A stretch of DNA of 52,727 nucleotides. It comes from JABFRJ01 sp033812735 (GTDB lineage: Bacteria > Pseudomonadota > Alphaproteobacteria > Rhizobiales > Hyphomicrobiaceae). The notes under the pieces were generated by a model. That model ran no database searches. It had not been told where the DNA came from and saw only the letters and a list, made by a program, of their open reading frames with translations. Made by a program: the position numbers and the translations under genes. The stretch's first letter is position 1; each line of letters starts with the position of its first letter. This document shows positions 24,496-32,405 of this stretch, one piece after another. The stretch spans positions 1-52,727 of the forward strand of contig JAPXTA010000016.1 of assembly GCA_033812735.1 (NCBI GenBank), in the 5' to 3' direction.

Positions 24496-27400
24496 ATGCC
24501 CACGCTTATCGAATCCACCGACGCACCCGGATCGGCCTCAACGGCGTACGCACTCAGCATTGGCGAGACCGCTCACGGCAGTATTTCAGGCAGCGGCGAT
24601 CATGATTGGTATCGCGTCGAACTCACGGCGGGTCAGACCTACACGTTCGCGATGGTCGGCATTGCGGCAGACAATCTGCGCAATTCCTTTTTGAACCTTT
24701 ATGCGCCGGACGGCACGACCGTGGTGGCCGGTAACGACAATTCAGCCCCTAATCAAAACGCTTGGTTTACTTACACGGCAACAACATCGGGAACCTTTTT
24801 TCTCGATGCGGCCGGAGTGAGCACGTCGACGGGCCAATACGGCGTCTCCGCGACGCTCGGAACACAGGCCGCATTTGATGATCAGATGGGCGCGGGCATC
24901 ATCGACAGCGGCTACCACTGGCCGGGGACGCGCGGCACGGCCGCCGTGGTCACATTTGGATTTCAAGTGACCGACCCGGGCGAACGCGCCAACTTCGCGG
25001 TGTTCAACGACGTCATGCAGTCGGCGACGCGCGAAATCCTGCAGCTCTATGCCGACGTAGCCGGTCTGACGTTTGTCGACCGCGGCGTGACCGATGCAGC
25101 TGATATGCGCTTCTCCGTCTACGACCAAAGCGACAGCTCCGGCGGGCATGCTCACTATCCAAGCTCGACCAATAACTCAGGATCGAGCGGGGACGTACAC
25201 CTCAACTACGGCAATCGGACATCGATCGATCTGGGCAACTACACCTGGATGACGATGCTGCACGAAGTTGGGCATGCGCTCGGCCTGTCTCATCCCGGTG
25301 ACTATGGGGATGGTGGACTTGGAAACTTGTTCGTCAACGACTCGATTCAATACACCAATCTGAGTTACGCCGGTCCAAGCCGAACCGGCGGCGATTTCGG
25401 TTCCGTTGGCAGCGACGCCGACACGCCAATGCTCTACGACATCATGGCCCTGCAGCTGATGTATGGGGCCAACATGAGTACGCGCACCGGCGATACCGTT
25501 TACGGCTTTAACTCCAACGCCGGCAGCCGCATCTACGATTTTTCGTTGAATGCTGAACCCGGGCTTTGCATCTGGGATGCCGGCGGCAGCGATACTCTGG
25601 ATTGCTCTGGCTTCGGGGCCAACCAGTTCATCGATCTGCGCGCCGGAAGCTTCTCCGATGTCGGCGGTTTGGCTCACAACATTTCGATCGCCTATGGAGC
25701 CGCGATCGAGAACGCGATTGGTGGCAGAGGCAATGACACCATCACCGCTGGAACAAGTCCGGCGACGATCAGCGGCGGCGCCGGCAACGACCGGCTCGTA
25801 GGGGGAGCGGGCAATGACCTGTTGATCGGCCGCGGCGCCGGGGTCGCCGACTCGCCTTTCACACCAATCCACGGCATCGAACTCAACAACGGCTCCACCA
25901 GCACCCAATACGCAGCCGTCACCAACTATAACGGCATCCGAGGGTCCAATAGCTCTTCCGTCCCGTCCGATCCGGTGCGTTTCACCATTGAGATGCTCGT
26001 AAAGGTGTCACGTCTGCCGAGCGACGAGGTCGTCTTCTTCAGTTACGCCAACGATCAGACGTCGAACGCGATCCTGTTGAGTGCCAATACCGGCGGCACC
26101 ATCGAGGTGACCTACCGGGGCACGACGCAAGACACCGGCATTGCCGCGTCGTTGCTGACCGGCGGCGAGCATCGCCTGTCCCTGTCGTGGGACGGCAGCG
26201 TCGGCGGGCAATACGTCATCTACATCGACGGCGTATCGGTCTACACGGGATCGCACCCGAACCAGCATTGGCAAATGAACGGCGGCGGCACCCTGATCTT
26301 CGGACAGGAGCAGGACAACTTTACGCCAGGCGCCGTCAATGCAACGGGCTTCAATGGGGCGCAGATATTTCCTGGCACTCTGGCAGACATCCGCGTTTTC
26401 AATACCGTCCGGTCGGCCGCCGATATTGCGGCAAACGCATTTGCTCCCATCGCCAACGCGGCAAGCACGGGTGGGCTGGTCAATAACTGGCAGATGACCG
26501 CGTCGCCATCCTCCGTCGTCCCCGACGCTCGCGGAGGCGCCGAGCTTGTGTTGGTCGGATCGCCGGCGGTGGCAACCTTCGGCAACTGGGACAACGATAC
26601 ATTGCTCGGTGGCAGCGGTGACGACACCCTGCAGGGGGGGCTCGGCAACGACTCGTTGGATGGCGGCACCAACGGTGCGCAAGGAGACACGGTCGACTAC
26701 TCGGCGGTGACGTCGAACGTCACGATTTGGCTGGACGCCGCGTACCACTTGGCCGTGGGCGGCGCGGAGGATGGCGTCGACACCATTTACAACATTGAGA
26801 ACGCCGTCACCGGCTCGGGCAATGATTTGATTTTCGCCGATCCGAACGCCAACAGCCTTGTTCTCGGATCCGGCAACGATGTCGTGGTCGATCAGGGTGG
26901 CAACGACACCATTGACGCGGGTTCAGGCCGCGACACTGTTTTCGGCGGTGGCGGGAATGACAGCATCATCGCTGCTATCGGCGACGATGTCGTTGCCGGC
27001 GGCCTTGGCGATGACGCCATCAGCGCGGGGGCGGGCGTCGATTTCGTGCTTGCCGAAGAGGGCAACGATAGCGTGTCCGGCGGCGACGACCGCGATCTCA
27101 TCTTCGGTCAAGCCGGCAACGACAATCTGACCGGAGATGGCGGCGATGACTATCTGTCCGGCGGGGATCAGGACGATCAGCTACATGGTGGCGCCGGGCT
27201 CGACGTTCTGCTTGGCGACGCCGGCAACGATACGGCTTTCGGTGACGATGACCGCGATTGGGTCTACGGCTTCGCGGGCAACGACACGCTGAACGGCGGG
27301 GCCGGCGACGACATCATGGGCGGTGCCAGCGGTCTCGACGTCTTGAACGGTGGCGATGGTGCCGACGCTCTCTTCGGCGAAGCCGATGCCGATACGATCG

Positions 27401-27705
27401 CCGGCGGGTCCGGCAACGACTACGTCGTGGGTGGCTCTGGCATCAACACCATCAGCCTCGGCACGGGGCTCGACATCATCCAAAGCACGCGCGGCGAGGG
27501 CGGCACGCAAATCGTGAGCGACTTCGGCATCGCCGACTTTGATCAGATCTGGCTGCTGAACTGGGGTTTTGCCAACGCAGCGGAAGCTCTGGCCGCTTGC
27601 CAGCAAGTTGGAGCAAACGTCGTCCTCCACAGAGACGCGGATGACGTCGTCCTAGAGAACATCACCATCGCGCAACTCAACGCCTTCAACTTCGTCCTCT
27701 TCTGA
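24496..27705 (+). CDS. Serralysin-like (M10) RTX metalloprotease with PPC and LamG-like domains
   Basis: A 1069-residue predicted secreted zinc protease. Residues 20-120 resemble a pre-peptidase C-terminal (PPC) domain (GSGDHDWYRVELTAGQTYTF). The metzincin domain spans about 125-330 with the zinc motif HEVGHALGLSH at 256-266. The peptidase then passes into TRTGDTVYGFNSNAGS, as in serralysins. A first RTX block (GGAGNDRLVGGAGNDLL, 427-443) is interrupted by a LamG/concanavalin-like domain (about 455-690). A long RTX array follows (700-1000; GGSGDD, GGLGNDS, GGAGDD and so on), ending in a hydrophobic type I secretion tail (NITIAQLNAFNFVLF). There is no N-terminal signal peptide, as expected for type I export. 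The Met-turn position reads QYTNLSYA (285-292), with Leu instead of Met; Tyr291 is kept. No ABC/MFP exporter genes or inhibitor gene are in the window. GGAAAAGAG precedes the ATG. Confidence 0.92.
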   Translation: MPTLIESTDAPGSASTAYALSIGETAHGSISGSGDHDWYRVELTAGQTYTFAMVGIAADNLRNSFLNLYAPDGTTVVAGNDNSAPNQNAWFTYTATTSGTFFLDAAGVSTSTGQYGVSATLGTQAAFDDQMGAGIIDSGYHWPGTRGTAAVVTFGFQVTDPGERANFAVFNDVMQSATREILQLYADVAGLTFVDRGVTDAADMRFSVYDQSDSSGGHAHYPSSTNNSGSSGDVHLNYGNRTSIDLGNYTWMTMLHEVGHALGLSHPGDYGDGGLGNLFVNDSIQYTNLSYAGPSRTGGDFGSVGSDADTPMLYDIMALQLMYGANMSTRTGDTVYGFNSNAGSRIYDFSLNAEPGLCIWDAGGSDTLDCSGFGANQFIDLRAGSFSDVGGLAHNISIAYGAAIENAIGGRGNDTITAGTSPATISGGAGNDRLVGGAGNDLLIGRGAGVADSPFTPIHGIELNNGSTSTQYAAVTNYNGIRGSNSSSVPSDPVRFTIEMLVKVSRLPSDEVVFFSYANDQTSNAILLSANTGGTIEVTYRGTTQDTGIAASLLTGGEHRLSLSWDGSVGGQYVIYIDGVSVYTGSHPNQHWQMNGGGTLIFGQEQDNFTPGAVNATGFNGAQIFPGTLADIRVFNTVRSAADIAANAFAPIANAASTGGLVNNWQMTASPSSVVPDARGGAELVLVGSPAVATFGNWDNDTLLGGSGDDTLQGGLGNDSLDGGTNGAQGDTVDYSAVTSNVTIWLDAAYHLAVGGAEDGVDTIYNIENAVTGSGNDLIFADPNANSLVLGSGNDVVVDQGGNDTIDAGSGRDTVFGGGGNDSIIAAIGDDVVAGGLGDDAISAGAGVDFVLAEEGNDSVSGGDDRDLIFGQAGNDNLTGDGGDDYLSGGDQDDQLHGGAGLDVLLGDAGNDTAFGDDDRDWVYGFAGNDTLNGGAGDDIMGGASGLDVLNGGDGADALFGEADADTIAGGSGNDYVVGGSGINTISLGTGLDIIQSTRGEGGTQIVSDFGIADFDQIWLLNWGFANAAEALAACQQVGANVVLHRDADDVVLENITIAQLNAFNFVLF

Positions 27706-27799
27706 TCGCCGCGTTCTAAGCGTGGCCGGATCGACGGCGTCGACGGCTGGACGCCGATATCGAACGGCTTGCCATAGAAGCGCGCCAGCACCCTCGGTC

Positions 27800-27904
27800 T
27801 CAGCGTCCGGGTGTATCCGGCCTCGCCTTGTCGGCGGCTTGCCGCATCTGCTCCTGCTGCTGTTGCTCGCGCCTCTTAAGTCTCGCCTTCTGCTCCCCGG
27901 TCAT
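27800..27904 (-). pseudogene. Shortened duplicate of the small hydrophilic protein gene
   Basis: A 34-codon frame, MTGEQKARLKRREQQQQEQM and onward, equal to the start (MAG) of the gene at 23811-24089 joined to its C-terminal helix with 57 codons missing in frame; the last few residues differ (ending RPDTPGR). The start context and upstream DNA are duplicated too. It may be a decayed copy or a still-translated mini-version; no frameshift is present. Confidence 0.7.
27826..27896. repeat. Direct repeat block 1, right copy
   Basis: Same-orientation partner of 23840-23910, three mismatches in 71 bases, within the shortened small gene. The offset to the left copy is 3986 against 3815 for block 2, so 171 bases are absent here. 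Confidence 0.85.
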
Positions 27905-28037
27905 CCGAGCGTCCTCCAGGTGTCTAACCAAAGAACAACACCTGAGCGGCGGCTCCGGTTCCCCGCCGCCCTCGCCAGCGCGCGACCGCGCCGGTAGGAT
28001 GACCACTCGACTGACCAAGGAAGATCCGAAATGGCGC
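27902..28037. repeat. Direct repeat block 2, right copy
   Basis: Gap-free partner of 24087-24222. It ends within the first codons of the intact racemase-fold gene (ATG at 28031), showing that the left copy carries only that gene's 5' edge. Confidence 0.88.
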
Positions 28038-28819
28038 AATGCGACAACTGGGGCTGGCGTGCCCGCATCGGCATGTTCATCGTTGGCAACGAAGCGGTGC
28101 CCGAGGCCGAATGGTGGGCCATGGTCCCGCCCGACGTCTCGATCCACGCCGCGCGCGTCACGGCGCGTGCGCCTTGGGCCGCTTGGACGGACGACCGCTC
28201 GGGCGTGACACTGGCGGATGATCTCACACGCGGCGCGAAACAATTCGCGGCGATGACATTGCAGGCAATCGTGGTTGGTCACAGCTCGAGCAGTATCCTC
28301 GGTGGCAAGGGCTGGGACGACGCGGTCGTAGCAGCGCTCTCCGATATCCTCGGCAAAGACAAGTTCATCACCACGAACGGCATCGACAGCCGTGCCGCCA
28401 TGGCCGCCATGGGTGTGATGCGGCCGCTGATCGTATTCCCGCCGTGGTTCGGCGACGACTTGGTCAAAGCAGGGCTCCGCTACTATGCCAACCACGGCGT
28501 CGAGGCCGCAGCCCACCTGCGCTACGACCCCGGCCGCAAGTGGCGCGATCTGCCGCCGCATGACCTCTACCCACAAGGCATGGGCTTTCACCAGGAGATC
28601 GAACCGCTCTATGCGCAAATCCGTGCGGCCTGCACGGATGAGGCCGACGGCGTGCTGATTGCGGGCACCGGCTTCCGCTGCGTCGGCATCATCGACGCGC
28701 TCGAGCAGGATCTGCAGCGCCCCGTGCTGACGGCGAACCAAGTGAGCCTGTGGAACTGCCTGCGCACCGTGGGCGTGCGCACGCCAATGTCAGGCTATGG
28801 CGCATTGCTGCGCCAGTGA
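28031..28819 (+). CDS. Asp/Glu racemase superfamily protein (maleate isomerase / arylmalonate decarboxylase-like) with atypical active site
   Basis: A 262-residue protein with the layout of the maleate isomerase and arylmalonate decarboxylase branch: WGWRARIGMFIVGNEAVPEAEW, then VVGHSSSSILGG (81-92), LIVFPPW, and LIAGTGFRCVGIIDALEQDL (209-228) with PVLTANQVSLWNCLR. In the isomerases the first site is A-C-T-S-G and the second S-C-T-N-L-R. By eye both catalytic cysteines are replaced here, by H84 and G212, with another cysteine at C217. So the fold is well supported but the reaction is not, and it may be neither an isomerase nor a standard decarboxylase. AAGGAAG precedes the ATG. The start lies within the duplicated block 2, and a start-codon remnant of a second copy is at 24216. 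Confidence 0.78.
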   Translation: MAQCDNWGWRARIGMFIVGNEAVPEAEWWAMVPPDVSIHAARVTARAPWAAWTDDRSGVTLADDLTRGAKQFAAMTLQAIVVGHSSSSILGGKGWDDAVVAALSDILGKDKFITTNGIDSRAAMAAMGVMRPLIVFPPWFGDDLVKAGLRYYANHGVEAAAHLRYDPGRKWRDLPPHDLYPQGMGFHQEIEPLYAQIRAACTDEADGVLIAGTGFRCVGIIDALEQDLQRPVLTANQVSLWNCLRTVGVRTPMSGYGALLRQ

Positions 28820-28861
28820 GTGGGTCTTGGCGGCTCATCGCAAAGCCGCCAAGGCCAATCA

Positions 28862-29086
28862 TCAGAGCGGCAGGCGCGGCGGCCAGCCGATCGGACCAGG
28901 CTTGCACGGCTTTGCCAGACACTTCGGTCCCGGAGGCGGGCAACCCCTGACACCGCAGGGGAATGTCGGTGGTGTGCGCTTGAGTTCGACGGCGTCGGCC
29001 GACGAGGGGCCGAAACCTGCAAGGGCTGCGAATGCGAATGCCCCGAGGGCACCTGCGGCAGCAAGCGATCGAAGACGGATGACCAT
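28862..29086 (-). CDS. Small secreted Cys/Pro-rich protein
   Basis: A 74-residue protein with a signal peptide (LAAAGALGAFAFAALAGFGP, cleavage near ADA-VEL). The short mature part of about 42 residues has four cysteines and many prolines (FPCGVRGCPPPGPKCLAKPC). AGGAG lies nine bases before the ATG. Function is unknown; export and disulfide formation are inferred. It is preceded on the same strand by another small secreted protein gene and may be co-transcribed with it. Confidence 0.65.
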   Translation of the reverse strand: MVIRLRSLAAAGALGAFAFAALAGFGPSSADAVELKRTPPTFPCGVRGCPPPGPKCLAKPCKPGPIGWPPRLPL

Positions 29087-29125
29087 GGCGGCGCTCCTAT
29101 TGAGTAGCGTTGAACGAGGGGGGGC

Positions 29126-29326
29126 TCATTTCGGGGTGGTCGGTACGTGCGGCTTCTTCAGTGGGTCGTAGCCTTCGCCGCAGGCCTTCGGTTTCGTCTG
29201 GCAGATCGGCTTGATAGGGCCGACCTTGATCGTGCCGCCGCTCGGCTTGAAATCGCGCGCACTCGAATGGCCGGCGAGGGTGGCGAGTAGCGCCAAGCTG
29301 GCGACGATGCTGAGGATCGTTTTCAT
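29126..29326 (-). CDS. Small secreted protein of unknown function
   Basis: A 66-residue protein with a signal peptide (MKTILSIVASLALLATLAGH, cleavage near SSA-RDF) and a short basic mature part containing two cysteines (KPICQTKPKACGEGYDPLKK). GGAGACC before the ATG at 29326 supports this start; the frame itself opens 32 codons earlier with sequence that is not signal-like. It lies 39 bases upstream of the Cys/Pro-rich gene in the same direction. Confidence 0.6.
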   Translation of the reverse strand: MKTILSIVASLALLATLAGHSSARDFKPSGGTIKVGPIKPICQTKPKACGEGYDPLKKPHVPTTPK

Positions 29327-29483
29327 CGGTGGTCTCCGTGGTTCACGTCGAGCGATCGCATCGACGGCACGATCACGTTGGCTCACGCCATCGCCGTGCG
29401 CTGTTTCGCGCGGAACAGGCACAAAAAGAAACGGCGCCGCTCCTCATGAAGCGACGCCGCAATCAGTCAGCAGTGGATGAGCC

Positions 29484-30488
29484 TCAGGCGAGCCCGTGCT
29501 TCTTCGCAAGTTCAGCCAGCTTGGCTTCCGGACGCGCACCGACGTGGCTGATGATCTCGGCGGCGGCGAGACTGCCGAGCTTGCCCGAGGTCGCGAGGTC
29601 CTTGCCCTTCGTGTAGCCGTAGAGGAAGCCCGCGGCATAGAGATCGCCGGCGCCTGTGGTATCCACGACCTTGGCGACGGGGTGGACGGGAACGGCGACG
29701 GTTTCGCCGTGGGTCACGATCACCGATCCTTTGCCCGAACGCGTCAGCGCCGCGAGCTTGGTGTCGGCCTTCACCCGCGCAACGGCCTCGTCGAAAGACG
29801 TTGTCTCATACAGTGCGAGGATCTCGCTTTCATTGGCAAACAGGACGTCGACACTCGACTTGATGAAGTCGAGGAACTCGGCGCGATGGCGGTCGACGCA
29901 GAACGCATCGGATAGGGTCAATGCAACTTGGCGTCCCGCCTTTGCTGCAATTGTCGCGGCGCGGCGAAACGCGGCTTTCGCTTCCGGACGGTCGAAAAGA
30001 TAGCCTTCGAGATAGACCACCTTCGCGGCCTCCACCACCTTGCCGTCGACATCCGCCTCGGTGAACTCGGTTGAGATGCCGAGCAGCGTGTTCATGGTGC
30101 GCTCGCCGTCGGGCGTGACGAGGATCAACGACCGGGATGTGCCCGGGCCATCGGCGCGCCTGCGCGACGGCGGATTGCCGAAGGCGACGCCGGACGCTTT
30201 CACGTCGTGCGCGAACACCTTGCCGAAATCGTCGTCCGCGACCTTGCCGATGAATGCAGCCTTGCCGCCGAACGAAGCGACGCCGACGGCGGTGTTCGCG
30301 GCCGATCCGCCCGAGATTTCGATGCCGGGGCCCATGCCGGCGTAGAGCGCTTGGATCTTCGCCTCGTCGACGAGCGCCATGCTGCCCTTCGCGCAGCCGT
30401 GATTGGCGAGATAGGCGTCGTCGCATCGCCCGATGATGTCGACGATCGCATTGCCGATGGCGACGACGTCGATGGATGCAGTGCTCAT
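29484..30488 (-). CDS. PfkB family carbohydrate kinase, adenosine kinase-like
   Basis: A 334-residue ribokinase-fold enzyme. It has an N-terminal substrate region (VVAIGNAIVDIIGRCDD, GGSAANTAVGVASFGGKAAF), the SLILVTPDGERTMNTLLG strand-turn and the C-terminal PfkB signature VVDTTGAGDLYAAGFLYG with the catalytic Asp. Rhizobial proteins with this start and length are usually annotated as adenosine kinases, giving AMP from adenosine and ATP. Another nucleoside or sugar is possible. It begins 17 bases after the end of holA on the same strand, so it is likely the last gene of the leuS-lptE-holA transcript. Confidence 0.88.
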   Translation of the reverse strand: MSTASIDVVAIGNAIVDIIGRCDDAYLANHGCAKGSMALVDEAKIQALYAGMGPGIEISGGSAANTAVGVASFGGKAAFIGKVADDDFGKVFAHDVKASGVAFGNPPSRRRADGPGTSRSLILVTPDGERTMNTLLGISTEFTEADVDGKVVEAAKVVYLEGYLFDRPEAKAAFRRAATIAAKAGRQVALTLSDAFCVDRHRAEFLDFIKSSVDVLFANESEILALYETTSFDEAVARVKADTKLAALTRSGKGSVIVTHGETVAVPVHPVAKVVDTTGAGDLYAAGFLYGYTKGKDLATSGKLGSLAAAEIISHVGARPEAKLAELAKKHGLA

Positions 30489-30505
30489 GGGAAGTCCTTC
30501 GTTGT

Positions 30506-31579
30506 TCAGGATGGTCGTGATGGCTGGCGCGACGCTGCCGAACGTCCGGCAGCGAGGCGCGAAATGTCTAGAAGCAGAGCGTCGACGAGGACCGTTTCGT
30601 CGACCGAATTCGCTTGGTTGCCGCTGCGGCTCATGCGCTGGGTTTCATCGATACGTCCGAGCGCGCGCGTGAGTGCCGCACTGGTCCAGGCCTCGACCTG
30701 CCCCGCAAACGCGTCCTTCTGCTTGAAGAACAACGGCGGCCTGAGACCGCGGATGGCGTCTTCGAGCGAGGCGCCGCTTTCGAGCGCCATGCGCACGCGA
30801 TGCAGGCGCTGGAAATGGCGCTGGGCCGCGATGATGATGTACTGCGCGCTCTCCCCTGAAGCGATGGCGCGCTCATACTCCCGAACCGCAACGGCATGAC
30901 GGCCGGTAGAGGCGGCGGCAATGATCTTGTCGATGGCAAGTTCGGAGGCATCGCCGACGACGGCTTCCACGTCGTCTTCCTCGATACGCGGCTTGCCGAG
31001 CGCATAGAGCGCGAGTTTCTCGATCTCGGCCCGCGACAGGCTGCGGTCGGCGCCGAGCCGTGCGATCAGCATGCGCTTTGCCTCGGGAGAGATATCGAGT
31101 TTGTAGGTAGCCAGGACGTCGCGAACGAGGCCGTCGAGATCGCGTGCCTCGTCGGCGTAGCACGCAATGGCCGCCACGCCGTCTGCCTTCTCGAAAAGCG
31201 CGCGCATGGCGTCGTCCGGGCGCAGGTTCCCGGCTTCGACGATGAGAAAGCCTTCGAGCCGGGCAGCGTCCTCGACGAGCGGCTTCAAGGTCGCGGCGGT
31301 GACTCGGCGGCTCTGGCTGGTGCGTATGATCTTGCGGCCGCCGAACATGGCGATGGTGCCGAGTTCGACCATCAGTTTATCGGGATCGTTTTCAAGATCG
31401 CTGTCGTCGATGCGTAGGATCTCGCCCGGGGGCCTGCTGCTCTCGGACTTGCGTTTGGCAAGAAACTGCGCGCGCTCGCTCACCAGTCCCGGATCGGTCC
31501 CAAACAGCAGGACGGCCGCCACCGAATCCGGCGGCGCTTTCAGATAGGCCTCGGCCTGCTGTGGTTTGATCGCGACCAT
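30506..31579 (-). CDS. holA: DNA polymerase III subunit delta
   Basis: The clamp-loader delta subunit that opens the beta sliding clamp. The 357-residue chain shows the HolA pattern: MVAIKPQQAEAYLKAPPDSV, AVLLFGTDPGLVSERAQFL, LMVELGTIAMFGGRKIIR, a DISPEAKRMLIARLGADRSL helix, the EIEKLALYALGKPRIEEDDV segment and the C-terminal collar helices (SAQYIIIAAQRHFQRLHRVR). The ATG at 31579, preceded by AAGAGAC, is used; the frame is open 12 codons further up. In relatives lptE and holA are nearly contiguous; here 267 bases separate them. Confidence 0.9.
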   Translation of the reverse strand: MVAIKPQQAEAYLKAPPDSVAAVLLFGTDPGLVSERAQFLAKRKSESSRPPGEILRIDDSDLENDPDKLMVELGTIAMFGGRKIIRTSQSRRVTAATLKPLVEDAARLEGFLIVEAGNLRPDDAMRALFEKADGVAAIACYADEARDLDGLVRDVLATYKLDISPEAKRMLIARLGADRSLSRAEIEKLALYALGKPRIEEDDVEAVVGDASELAIDKIIAAASTGRHAVAVREYERAIASGESAQYIIIAAQRHFQRLHRVRMALESGASLEDAIRGLRPPLFFKQKDAFAGQVEAWTSAALTRALGRIDETQRMSRSGNQANSVDETVLVDALLLDISRLAAGRSAASRQPSRPS

Positions 31580-31846
31580 GAGTCTCTTGGCTGAAGTTGC
31601 GCGCGGATGAAGCACGCCATTGCGGCAGGTGCAAGTCGCAGCGGGTGAATGAGATCGCGAAACACAACTTAATGGGGAAGTTCAATTTGGGCTGGGGTTG
31701 AATGACTGGATACCACACGCGTTGGAATCGACCGTGGTCGCGCCAGCGAAACCTCAATGGCAAAGTAATCGTGCGGAGAGCCCGCGCGTTTGCGCGCACG
31801 GCACCAAAGCGGCGCTGCGGTCCGTTGCGTGGCGATCAGAACTAGC

Positions 31847-32389
31847 TCAAGCCCGCGACAAATACGCGGTCAACCGTGTGCGGATGTCGGCGGCGATCGT
31901 CGCGGCGGCGCGGTTTTCGGCATCCTCGCGCGCCCGCACATTCGAGTAGACGGACTCGAACCGGTCGAAGTTCGTCCGCCCGAGGCTGCGGCCCTCGAAC
32001 GCGACCTTCTGCGTCGTGAGATCGACGAGGCGGAAGTTCGCCTCGATCTGGTAGATCTGACTGGTCGAGTTGCCATCGATCCGCGCCAGCGCCGTGAGAA
32101 TCGAGTCGGTGATCTTCACTTCGAGGCGGTAACGGGCGGGCAGTGCAGCGCCGCCAGCAGACCGATCGAAAACCAGCTCGTTGCGAATGCGCTGCCCGAT
32201 GCGGCCCGGGATGGTCGCGAAATCGACGGCCGCGAACTTGTCGCTGACGCTTGCCCCGCCAGTCGCCGAACCGGTTGCATAAAGTGGTTGGAAACCGCTG
32301 GAACCACAGCCGCTGACACCGGTCGCGACGGCAGCCGCGAGAACGCACGACCGCGCAACGGCGGACAACCGTGTCCACCGGCCCGCCAT
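31847..32389 (-). CDS. lptE: LPS-assembly lipoprotein LptE
   Basis: The outer-membrane lipoprotein that plugs LptD and completes lipopolysaccharide delivery. The 180-residue form has a lipoprotein signal peptide ending in a lipobox (GVSGC, modified Cys near residue 28) followed by the family's GFQPLYA. The rest (RIRNELVFDR, YRLEVKITDS, IEANFRLVDLTTQKVAFEG, AATIAADIRTRLTAYL) fits alphaproteobacterial LptE. Two starts are possible: ATG at 32389, 16 bases after the leuS stop, or ATG at 32419, which overlaps leuS and has a good AGAGGA site. The first gives a more typical signal peptide. It is co-directional with leuS, the standard order. Confidence 0.88.
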   Translation of the reverse strand: MAGRWTRLSAVARSCVLAAAVATGVSGCGSSGFQPLYATGSATGGASVSDKFAAVDFATIPGRIGQRIRNELVFDRSAGGAALPARYRLEVKITDSILTALARIDGNSTSQIYQIEANFRLVDLTTQKVAFEGRSLGRTNFDRFESVYSNVRAREDAENRAAATIAADIRTRLTAYLSRA

Positions 32390-32405
32390 TCCGCCCACTC
32401 GTGCC

